From positions 1,240,001 through 1,304,000 of the forward strand of contig JBLDXI010000003.1 in the NCBI GenBank assembly GCA_047495785.1: a stretch of 64,000 bases of DNA. Direction: 5' to 3'. This document shows, one piece after another, positions 48,686 to 64,000 of the stretch. A program made the translations under genes and the position numbers. Below the pieces are notes generated by a model. It ran no database searches and was not told the DNA's origin. It saw only the letters and a program-made list of their open reading frames with translations. Each line of letters starts with the position of its first letter. Within the stretch, counting starts at the first letter, position 1. This DNA is from Lepidodermella squamata. Taxonomy: Eukaryota > Gastrotricha.

Positions 48686-51600
48686 GTATATTTCGATAGC
48701 GGCTTTGGTATTGTTGTTCGAAAGCTCTTTTATCAAACACGTTTAGACTTTCATCAAACACGTGCGATGCAGAGTTTACCAAAATGCAGGCAATCAAAAT
48801 CCGACCGCGGTTTGCCGACCTGACTACGATCAAACGACTACTACACCTGATTGCTTTACTGGTGAACAAGCAGTAAGTTTCAAGTTACAATATGCAGTGA
48901 TTTCCTTTTCTTCTTTGCTATCTGTATGGTTAGATTATGATCTCTGAGCTGACATTAGGGACACGTATAATTTCGATTTTTTTTCAATTCTAGCTATTTT
49001 TGCTTGGCGATACCCGCTATGACGGCTTAGCGGCTTGTGAATCTCAGAAATTTGTGAGTTCACTACCAATTTCGACTAAGCTTGTACTTCTAAGCTTGGT
49101 TAAATTTCCAGTACGCTTCCTATTGCTACCAGCCAGTAATTGATGACTACATACTGAACGTATTTCACGACATTCATCTGAACTTTGCAACAATTTCAAA
49201 TGACTATAAAGGCTGTCCCAACGGCATGTATCGCGTAGGTACCACGTGAATAATCTGATAAATGCATTACCTGCATATTTCCAGGTTCCGTCCATCAGAG
49301 CAAGTTCTGCTTACCCGGTTACGACTCTGACGCAAGCTGATAATTTCAACTCAGTTGTGAGTCTCGTTTTCTTTGTTATTCTTCGATAATACATTGAAAG
49401 CATATTGTTTCAAGTCGATGAGCTTCATCAGATGCAAAAAACAAGGTAGTGCAACAGCGATTTGTCGACCCTACATAACTTGCCAATCAAGTTTTGATGA
49501 TACCACGTCTAGTGTTTGTTCTTGATCGCTCCGAAATAAGCATTTTCGACATTTAAGATATTTCGTGACTAGGGGTTGTCGATTCAGTCTTCAACATTCA
49601 GCAAATTCAGCGATTGCGATGGAAAATTCGTTAGTTTTTGTACTTATTGCACCCTTAGCTACCTGTTGGTTTGCTTTACAGTATAACATTTTATGCTACA
49701 CTGCTACAGACGGTAGCTATACTTTAAGCGTCGGCTCAGATATGAGTGCACCGCCCTGCGGCGCCGCCAGTGGCAACCTGAGACAGGTTTGACGTTTTCC
49801 GACCTTCATCATTCCACTGAATAGAGTTATTTTCGATAGATTGGCGCCTGGATGGGCCCACTGACTGTAGCTTACACGGTCAATTCCGCAGACTACACCG
49901 GCGCGGTATGAATCGTGTAGCAGCGACAAGGGATTGAGATGAACTGTTTCATATTTCAGAAAATCGAGCACCGACGTTGCAAATCAACGGCCGTGGCCAA
50001 CTGCCGTCCAGATATGAATCCGGGCACGTCTACTTTTGAGTGTGCAACAGTGGATGTTGGTGGCTCGGTAAGATAGTCTAACCAAATTAAATGAAACATG
50101 TTGATTTCTGATTTTCAGCTGGCAAATCAAAACGGCGGCAATTACTGGGCCTCTTATAGTGAGTGCAACAGCAACAAAATCGCCGCTATTGCTTGCTACA
50201 ATCCGTCGGCGTCGGCGGGATACTACACTATCACAGCTATTGAAGATACTACAGGGTCGTCTTGCACAGCGTCGAATTCCATACAGATTGGCACAAAAGT
50301 CTACTACGCTGCAAGTACATCGGCTATGACTTCGGGATCCAACATTTGTGACTCGGCCGGGTGCGGGGCGAGAACAGACCTTCAAGGGGTAATTTTTCGA
50401 TTGAGGCGGCCTAATAATTATTTTTATTTTCAGCTGACACACGTACGATGTAAACCGGAGGCTGATGTGCCTTTCTGCAGACCAAAATACAATACCCCTA
50501 GCGGTTGCCCTGGTACTGAGCCAAGAGTTCCGGTAAGATTTACGAAAAAGATTCATCATTGCCCGTTTTTAGCAGTCATTCGGAATAAATTGTGGCCCCA
50601 TTGCCACCGTTCAGCTGCTTATAATTCTCTTTTCGGTACCCTAAATTCAGATACCAAATCCAGCGTAATGGCTTGAAATTAGCTTGAAATATGGATATTT
50701 AGAATTAAGAATATTAATTCTTCGAGATAGCCGCTATCTTTGTTAGATTATTATAACGATATATGTACTTTCACCATTTTAGAGTGCTTCAACCGTAACT
50801 TATTCCAAATACGATGATTGCGCCGCCGCTAGATATGTGAGTTGGCATTTGATTTCAAGCACCCTTAATAAATGATCATTTGTTCGGCCTGGCCTCCTCA
50901 GCAAGTGAAGCAGTGCTACGTCAACTCTCGTTAGTTGAATTTTTCCAAGTGATCATCTTTTTGCACTCCCTCGATGAATTGTTTAGAAACTACTTCAGAC
51001 GCGCCAGCGTTTTACTCTATTGCGTATACTCACGATGCATTGGCCAGTCCAGGTTGCCCTGCCGGAAGTTCGAATTATGGCGTGAGTTTCTTATTTATTC
51101 TGTCGCAATTCCTTTCGGTTATCTCATGTGAACAAAGGTTACCGCGCCTGTGAGCAGCACAGCTTCTAACACTGTTCCTGCGGCGAATCAGTACGACGGT
51201 TCTTTCTCGGTTAGATTATCACTATTTCATTCAATTAGTTGATTACAATTTTGATATAGGTGAATCATGTTAGGTGCCGCTTCACAGCTTCCAGCACAAC
51301 TTACGTGGTATGCCGGCCGCAACTAACAGGTGGGGATAATTTGAGTGGATGTCCATCTGGCGAGACCCTGGTTCGTCCTATACCTTCGATTCTTTCTCTT
51401 CAACGTTTAAATTGTAACAGACTCTTCAAGAGTACACCCCTGCTTCTATGAGCACTCTATCTGGCTGCAACGCCGCGAGATATGTATTTATTTCAGTGAT
51501 TTTGTCATCCGAGTTTGACAATAGTATATCCTAGGTCGTTAAAATGTGCTATGATTCTTCGGTGTCTACATCGACGTACCTACAATGCTCGCAAGATTAC

Positions 51601-53510
51601 GCGTGCTCAGCGACGAATGTAATTTTCGCTATGCTTCAACTTCTCAAACTAGTCTTTTGTTTTTCCATCAAGCTGAAATTCTTCCCCGCCACATTATCGG
51701 CTGATGCCACCTCTGCCTGCACGTTAGACACTTCGGTGAGGAGCAATTGAGATTTTAGTGCTAGATACAGAAAATTCTAAGGCTTGAGAATAGAGCAACC
51801 TTTCACCTGTTCGGCTTTTTCAGATAAGATTCATGCGTTGCCGCCGTGTTACGCCGGCCCTCGGATTTTCAGGTCACATCTGCAGGCCCTACAGTGACGG
51901 ATGTATAAACAGTGGCGGTGTAACTGAAGTTCGGGTAAGTTTTTCGCAATTCTTCGGCTTTCAGTCTCACCAATGTTTCTCATCCGCCATAAGCTCATAC
52001 CATACGATACATCTGGCCTGAGTTACGGCGATTGCCTGTCATACATCGTGAGTGTTTCTCATAATATTTCGGCAAGATTTGTTTGTATCTTCGTTCAGAG
52101 TATCATCAGCTGCTACCGAACAACCTCGAAAGTGAACTATCTGCCGGGCGTCAGCTCCACGACTACTCCGTTCACTTGCGTTAATGATTACGCGACTTGC
52201 ACCGGTAACAACATTCAGGTAGGTACAGTAATAGAGGCTGTAGAAACCATCTCTCGAATTTACCCCTTTTTGGCTGAAATGCTTATCCCAAGTATTTGTC
52301 ATAAAGATACTGCAACCTTCTGTGACATTGTTTAGCTACCCTTCGCGTTCCAATCGAATGAGGTTGGCGCATCTGGCACCGCGACAACAGCTTGCACGTC
52401 TTACATTGGTTCGACGACCTCTTCGCTGTTGCCATATCTCAACGCTAACAGCTGGATTCGATGCTTGAAACCGACCGGCACGGCTGGTGTATCCTGGATC
52501 ATTTGCCGGCCAGCTGTTCAATTCAGCGACTGTTACACGACTTTAGTGAAATACCCCGATGGCGTAACCGCTGGTGATGAAACCAAAGTAAGATTATTCT
52601 CAAATTCTCAACATCTGAAAGTCTAAATGTTCAAGCTCTTTCCTTGCGTAATTTATGTAAATTCTTGATTTGATAATCTCACTTCAGGATGGGGCGACAT
52701 TTGGAACGGTACAAGCGTGCATTACGGGCTTTAGCGGAACGGTAAGGACATCGCAGAGCCATACTTCAATACTTCAATGTGACATAATGCTTTCATTGTT
52801 ATTCAGGCTCGCTGCTGCTGCACATCTGGTGGTTCGACAACAATGACTGGCACGTGGGCGGCTGCTAACACTGGCGCCTGCAATTGTGGCACCGATACAC
52901 CTGTAATAATAATTTTTAACTCATTAGCAAACCCCATAGAGAATAGAGTTAACATATTTTGGTAACTCTATTCTCTGTGGCAGACCCCTATAAAAAAGGC
53001 GAAAGCGACCCAATTGTTTGAGAAATTCTGGAACACGCGCAACGGCGTCAATGGGAACGCTCAACAAATCGGGCCGTTTTTATGTCAAAATGAAATTTAG
53101 ATTGTCTATGGATTGAATATTGAATTCTCACGCGCATAAATATCAATAGAAAATAACAAGGGCCGGTTAGCAGGTAAAATAATCTGCTTAGGTACAATAA
53201 CAAGGAAGGAAATTAATATTTTAGCAATCAAGAAATTACTATTTTCATATGCCATGTACATGCGCGCACTAAATTTTGCGTATCTACGTGGAAAAATCCC
53301 GCTCACAACTTCGTGTGCACGTGAAAAAATTGCTATTCGCGCAAGAACGCAATTTTCTATGGCAAATTATCTGAGTTTTGGTATAAAAACCTCTTTACAG
53401 CGGAAATTCACTGGTCGTAAAACTAATTCGTTCTCTGTATTTCATTTCAGGCCAGAGTAGGCGAATACTTTTCAGCAGCATCTGGAACCTCATGCTCTGG
53501 AATCCCGTAA
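44248..53510 (+). CDS. Giant secreted 15-unit cysteine-repeat protein, copy 3
   Basis: Fifty-four exons join into one frame of about 1824 residues ending at TAA 53508-53510. The start ATG 44248 was chosen because it gives a 28-nt first exon in phase 1, exactly as in copies 1 and 2, and a signal peptide (M-L-L-D-W-L-I-G-V / A-L-C-F-G-A-A-S-A). Exon 2 is also 158 nt in all three genes. There are fifteen units; unit 10 keeps the cysteine (F-I-R-C-K) lost in the other two. It has four introns that copies 1 and 2 lack, and lacks one that they have. The C-terminus has R-C-C-C ... C-N-C-G but the tail is short, with one cysteine. The last intron (52903-53450) is 548 nt and carries a repeat. AATAAA is at 53603-53608. 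Function unknown. Confidence 0.78.
48747..53510 (+). other. Exon map of giant gene 3, exons 29-54
   Basis: Exons: 48747-48872, 48994-49053, 49112-49234, 49285-49356, 49415-49513, 49588-49629, 49682-49786 and 49840-49905 (one exon in copies 1 and 2), 49960-50067, 50119-50388, 50434-50532, 50783-50836, 50902-50929, 50999-51081, 51138-51209 and 51260-51370 (one exon elsewhere), 51421-51483 and 51535-51618 (one exon elsewhere), 51673-51735, 51824-51934, 51994-52047, 52099-52218, 52336-52587, 52688-52741, 52807-52902, 53451-53510. The donor GTTTGT after 49513 is unusual but gives the same 99-nt exon as in both paralogues. Confidence 0.74.
52938..53120. repeat. Hairpin plus dispersed-repeat sequence in last intron of giant gene 3
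   Basis: Arms AGAGAATAGAGTTAAC (52938-52953) and GGTAACTCTATTCTCT (52961-52976) are inverse complements at 15 of 16 positions. Further on, 53076-53120 (GTTTTTATGTCAAAATGAA ... TCTATGGATTGAATAT) matches 23589-23636 inside the inverted-repeat element of giant gene 1. The intron therefore holds a fragment or relative of that element. Confidence 0.55.
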
Positions 53511-54288
53511 AGTGATCAGCAAACCGATGACTAAGATGCATACATAGTTGTATCACGACTGCAAAGAAAGCAAACCTTGCCTATTTCATGCCATTTCTTA
53601 AGAATAAAATTGTATCTTTGTTCAAATACTTGTTATTGAAAAGCAAACTTGATTATTTGACCGCTTTTCGCGGAATTTGTTCGAAAGCAGGATGTTATTT
53701 TCAGCACCTATAAACATGTCTCGAAACTGCAGGATGTGTCCCGTTACTTTTTTCTGGGGATGGTTGCGTAATACCTAATAATTAAGCGTGAGCTGCTGCA
53801 TGGAGAGAAGGATGGCACCAGAATCGCGTCTCGGGTCTCGTTTTTTCAATTTTTCTCTGCTTATTCTTTATTTTCCAAAATTCAACCGGGAGTATTTGTA
53901 AAACTTTCATACATTCTCGGAAAAAACAAGGAAAATCCCGATTGCGATTCATTTGTAGATTATGGGGGTTGTGATCGAAGAGTGCATAATTTAGGGTATT
54001 TTTTGCCTTTTTCGAACAAATTATACCTTTTTGAAACAAATTTGTTTCAGATTTTTACCGCACAAAATGAATATTTTCTTCAAGGGTGAAAGCAAACTGC
54101 CTTGTTGCGTAGGTAATAGAGCTAAATGGCGTAACAATACCGAGGCTGATCATAGAGACTCATTTTCAGCATTGTGGACTCGCGAATAACGATGAGTCAA
54201 CACTTCAAAGCCTCTCGAATTTAAAAAAATGGCGCAAAATCTCACTTGAAAATAATAGTGACAAAATTGACCTACGATCAAACTAAAG

Positions 54289-54642
54289 CAGCGGTTCCCA
54301 AACTGTGTCATACGCGCCACTCGTGGCATCTGAGAGGTCTTGAGTGGCACGCGTGCCACTAGTGGCATCGGGAGCTTTTTCCGTCAATCCCGGGAAACCC
54401 ACCTTAAAATCAGCAAAAATTCACCGAAATCAGCCTGAATTCACCTAAGTGTCATGAAAATTAGCGAGTCTATAAGCAAGACGCTTGGTCAGTTTCGTTC
54501 TTCGCATTAATTAGTCGTCATTGTATTAGCACTGTATTTGACTTTTCACTAGTTTTTCCCTTCATTTATGATAGGTGGCATATGGGGAACTGCGGGATGC
54601 CACTCCTATGTGGCAGCCGCCAAAAAAGTTTGGGAACCACTG
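54289..54642. mobile_element. hAT-type miniature inverted-repeat element (354 bp)
   Basis: It begins CAGCGGTTCCCAAACT and ends AGTTTGGGAACCACTG, a 16-base terminal inverted repeat with one mismatch. The same 8 bases, AACTAAAG, flank it at 54281-54288 and 54643-54650. An 8-bp target duplication and CAG-GGTTCCCAAACT ends are typical of hAT transposons. There is no coding capacity, so it depended on a transposase from elsewhere. The inside has several GTGGCA/TGCCAC words. Confidence 0.9.
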
Positions 54643-56734
54643 AACTAAAGCGGTTCAAGAACTAAACCAGGTGTCTACATCATCGTCACGGCCTGATTAA
54701 TTATTCGGTTTCAAGTAGTTGTCGTTCGATTTCACCTTCAAGTGAGCATCGCTTCATAAGATCACCGTCGAAAAAGGATTTTATCAGCTCTATAGGCTGA
54801 TATTTGATAGGCTAATTCAGGGGCGGCGTAACCAGGAATTTTTTGGTTGTTCCTATGGGTTCTTATCAGATAGCGAAGGACCGCGAGGGAGGGTAGGGAT
54901 CATCCCCATCAGTTCCATCGTTCCGTATGGTGAGCTCATAAAATGATCAAATGGGGAACCCTAATGTCGACTTTTGTAATCCCTGACAGTTCCACGCGGT
55001 CCTACTTCGCTCTATGGTTCTTATGGATTTGATAGGATAATTTGCAGGATATAAGGATAGAAATTTGCATTTTTGTTAGGATAATCCTAGGCCGGCGAGT
55101 GCCGATTTTCAAATAGGAAATATTGAAAATATCGAGATTTCGAGCGAAGCGAAAAATTTCCTCCACGTTTTACAAGTAATTTTTGCCATTTTGCCAGAAT
55201 TAATAGCCCAAAGATGGGATTTTGAGTTTTTGTTTTGGTAGTTGTTTGAACAACCAAAACAACCAGCTGGTTACGTCCCTGGGCTAATAGCAGAGGAGAC
55301 TTGCACTCAATCTTGCTACCGTATAATACCGATTGCTCACTTGAAGCCTTCTGATCAAAATGGAAGTCGTATGCCATTTTCAGACTGCATTTCCTCAATG
55401 CTATCTAACGGTACCCCACTCATGGGATATTTACCTTACCATCTTCGATTTTTGGTTTGTTGAAGCCATTTTGGCGCGTCAAAGTCGCGCCACCAGCTGA
55501 AGTAATCTGAGGGTATTCATTTTGTCTATTTATTTAGTGATTCGTGATTTTGAAAATAACGAAAATTCCCAGATTTTCTGGTTCCTGGTTTAATGAATGA
55601 CCCTCTGTCTTATTGTTTTGAAAACAATTCTTATTATTCGAGTATTAGGTATCCTGTCACCTCGAGTAAATGAGCTTTGTTATTATTACGGCTGCTCATC
55701 ATCATCACCATCTTCCTCTTATGAATAGACGGCTGCTGTATGTGAGTGTAATAAAGCTCTACGATCATTTAACGTGACCTCATCTCATCGTGACACGCAA
55801 CAGGCCACGCGCTTTATTAGTGGAGAAGTTTGCTGCTACATACTCGTGCGTAGTACATTCATGCGACCGAGTGGCTGCCAAAAAATTTTTTGTTCACTAA
55901 GCTTGTTTACGACCGACCGAACGAACGAAGACGGCGTGGCAGATGGAGAGCAATTGTTACAGACAGAAAGTTCGCTCTTCCAGCTCGAACATCTTGCTAA
56001 CTCTTCTTGTTCCTTATCAAACCCAATTGAAAGCCTTAAGGCAGATTCATAAGCCTTCCCGCATTCAGGCAGCCGGAATTTTGATTATTTCACTCGTAAA
56101 TGACCTTATTATTGTCCGATCTCGTTTTAAGCATTGATTAATTCAGCTTCCGATTTCCTACTTTGAGGATTTCGATGAGCCCCCCGCGATCTAGCTGATT
56201 CACGTCCATTATGTCCAATTTTTTCAAACGTGGCCCATTTGGGGGATATCTCCCTACAATTGATTCCATCTTTAGTACTGAGGTCGAATTCGATTCCACC
56301 ATCAATTGTAATCTTCGGGAGCTGAAGCTCTGAAAACTCAACAAAAGCTCGAAAAGAGGGTACTAAACCACGTGATTTTAGGTGAAATTATTTCCATTTG
56401 GCAGATCACATGGTAAACTGTTTTGCAGGCATTGCCTCTGTCAATATTTTCACTTCGATCCTTTCGTTTTGTTTCTAAAAGTCAAGCCCTTTGGAAATTT
56501 TATGGCCAATTTTAGCTAAAAGGTGAAATGGAATCGTCATTTTTTTAAACTGCAGTGACTGAATTTTCTAAATTTAATTTGATTTAATTTGAAAATTACA
56601 CGTTGCTAGACTTTGAATGTTATCTGTCATTTAGTACCCTCTGAAATGTTCGAATTTTTTTGTATTATTCTCTCAAAATTGAAGAAAAAAATGTATTACA
56701 GCGTGTCCCAGAAATTGCGCTACTATTTGTTATT

Positions 56735-56965
56735 TCAGCAACGTATTGTAGGAAATTCAACCAATTTCTAAAATTAAAGCTGCTGAGACAATTCCAACTT
56801 TTAAAAAAACAATTTACCGTAGAAAACCCGGAAAACCGCGATCGTATCTAGTTCGGTAATTTTCGGTATTTTACCCGGTCGGACCAAATTTCTCGGGAGT
56901 TTTTTAATCCCATTAACTTTATTACTATTCTCGTCATTTGTTTTCAAATTTTTCCAACATTTTTC
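56735..56965 (+). repeat. Diverged direct repeat upstream of the dioxygenase, copy 1
   Basis: Blocks such as ATTGTAGGAAATTCAAC, AGAAAACCCGGAAAACC, GTTCGGTAATTTTCGGTATT and ACTATTCTCGT recur in the same order at 57937-58205 in the first dioxygenase intron. The two copies flank exon 1 of that gene in the same orientation. It is probably a dispersed repeat; its ends are approximate. Confidence 0.65.
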
Positions 56966-57472
56966 TGACCATGAGATGTGACGCCGTCTCTCATTTTGGA
57001 GTTTTTTACCCTTTTTCGTGTATATTCTTTGTATGCGCTGCTTATAGGACACGCTGTAGTTAGTCATTAACCTAAAAATCGGGTTTGTTTTTAGCCTTTC
57101 TTAAATTATTAAGAAATTAAACTTTCAAATGCGAATTTTGAAATGTGGAATGCTTTTCAAATTTGCCTGCTATTTCTTTTAGGTTAATCACTAAGGTCAT
57201 AAAGAATTTGGGAATATCAGCAGTAATTGGGGAAAAAGCAGGAATTACCTTGTTCGCCTTTTATTTTTTTTTGGAACATTCGGAAAAAAATTCCGATTTT
57301 CGTCGCAAAATAGTTATTTTCTTAAGTTTTTTGTTTTGAAAATTCGCGAAACATTGAGTTCACATGCATTCGAATTTTGAAATTTTATCATTTAGTTATA
57401 GCTTATAGCTCAAGCGATCATGGTTTTCTTGTGTTTTTCTAGTTATTGATTGTGTTTGAGATTAATTGATTA

Positions 57473-62977
<5,505 letters not shown>

Positions 62978-64000
62978 CGATAGATTAAGAAGCCGAAAGA
63001 GCGGCAGGAGGATTGTTGCAGGGATGAATTGAAGGAACAGCTTTAAGAAACACTACTCCCAGCTTTGTTTTGTTTTCCGCCTAGAAATCTTTAAAAATTA
63101 TTTGAAAACCTCATTATGCGATATGCCTCTTGCAATAAAATAGCTTTATTTGAGAATTGACGATTTTTTGCTTGAAACTTCTGTACGGTTCAATTCATAA
63201 TTTTTATTCCTAAAAACTATTCCGAATTATCTCGATGATCGGCGGAATTTGCTTCACGAGAGGGATGAGAGACTTACCGCCAAGCCCCTATGACTAAGGA
63301 CTATAGGTTGGATAGCCTTCAGGACGGGCAATCTGAAAATAGCATACGACTACCATTTTGTTCGGGGTTCGGGCAGTGCTGAGCAGTCTGCAGAAGGCCT
63401 GCAGAAAATAGAGAATTTCCATCATTTCCCCGTTACTTCACCTGCTATTCAATGTCCCGAGATAGGATGTATGACTGTGAATAGTACACAGCCGTGATGG
63501 CCTTTTCTTGAGCTATCCAACGGTCTTCGCCTTACCACCTTCGACTTTTGATATGCCTAAATCATCCCAGTCACCAAATTATTTCTGGGTTCTGAGTAAA
63601 AGTGGCTGATTATGGAAAGCATTCGAATCGAATGGCATGGTCTTTTCGAAAGGATGAGAACGTAATTTATTTATTTAATTTTACTTGTAACCATCCCCGA
63701 GGCGATTATAGCAAAAAAAAAACAGAAAAAAGTAGATACTAGTAAAAGTGGTTTCGATGCAGAGGACCTTTGGCGATGCTGATTAACGGCAGAGGATCCG
63801 CGGTCCGTGTGTCGGATTTACCTTCTGTGAACAGGCTTTATGGTCAGCGAATGGGGGGCTCTGTAGCATTGGGTTGGGTATTAGCTTTTTTTTTTTTATG
63901 AAACAACAGACAGTTAAGACAATAAACTGGACAGGAAACTTGAATTTATTAAAATAAATGAAATCAATACATTATTAGCTCTAAAACAGGGTGATAAGTG
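62978..64000. other. Region downstream of the dioxygenase
   Basis: Holds the AATAAA of the dioxygenase (63134-63139) and homopolymer A and T runs at about 63710-63730 and 63888-63898. I see no gene, inverted repeat or other structure here. Confidence 0.4.

Larger units (their letters stand above)
53511..57472. other. Spacer between giant gene 3 and tryptophan dioxygenase
   Basis: About 4 kb of mostly AT-rich DNA. It holds the AATAAA of giant gene 3 (53603-53608), a hAT-type miniature element (54289-54642) and the first copy of a diverged direct repeat (56735-56965). Short open frames here show no domain. No gene is supported. Confidence 0.5.

Overview
The window is eukaryotic. Genes are split by many short GT-AG introns (mostly about 45-60 nt, usually ending in TTTCAG or TTTAG), most genes are followed by an AATAAA signal, and the domains are animal ones (signal peptides, CCP/sushi modules, ankyrin repeats, mucin-like linkers, tryptophan 2,3-dioxygenase). 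Intron size and acceptor style suggest a compact ecdysozoan genome, possibly a nematode; this is an inference and the species is not identified. Every recognised gene lies on the + strand. No tRNA, rRNA, CRISPR or prokaryotic feature was recognised.

Region 1 (1-14,430) is a tandem array of genes for secreted proteins that join CCP (sushi) modules to ankyrin repeats. A 3' fragment starts the window, followed by four-CCP, two-CCP and three-CCP ankyrin genes at 515, 2705, 6296, 8520 and 11574, with two CCP-only genes at 4709 and 10404 between them. Nearly all introns are phase 1, as expected for shuffled CCP modules. The ankyrin part carries paired cysteines, which fits an extracellular protein.

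Region 2 (15,600-53,610) holds three very large tandem paralogues, about 12.0, 10.8 and 9.3 kb long. I can join each by eye into an uninterrupted reading frame of 51, 51 and 54 exons, giving proteins of about 1823, 1859 and 1824 residues. Each has a signal peptide, fifteen degenerate copies of a cysteine-containing unit (core H-x-R-C-K ... V-C-R-P-D-M-D, then A-C-N-A-x-x-Y, then C-Y ... Y-Y ... G-Y-D-H ... C) and a C-terminal C-C-C cluster. I do not recognise the unit as a known domain; it is the best candidate here for something undescribed. Shared intron losses and a shared cysteine loss show that copies 1 and 2 are sisters relative to copy 3. Introns and spacers hold several non-coding inverted-repeat elements.

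Region 3 (53,511-64,000) is spacer with a 354-bp hAT-type miniature element, then a complete seven-exon tryptophan 2,3-dioxygenase gene (57,473-62,977) with GC-rich exons and very AT-rich introns, then about 1 kb with no recognised gene. A diverged direct repeat of about 230-270 bp flanks the first dioxygenase exon.
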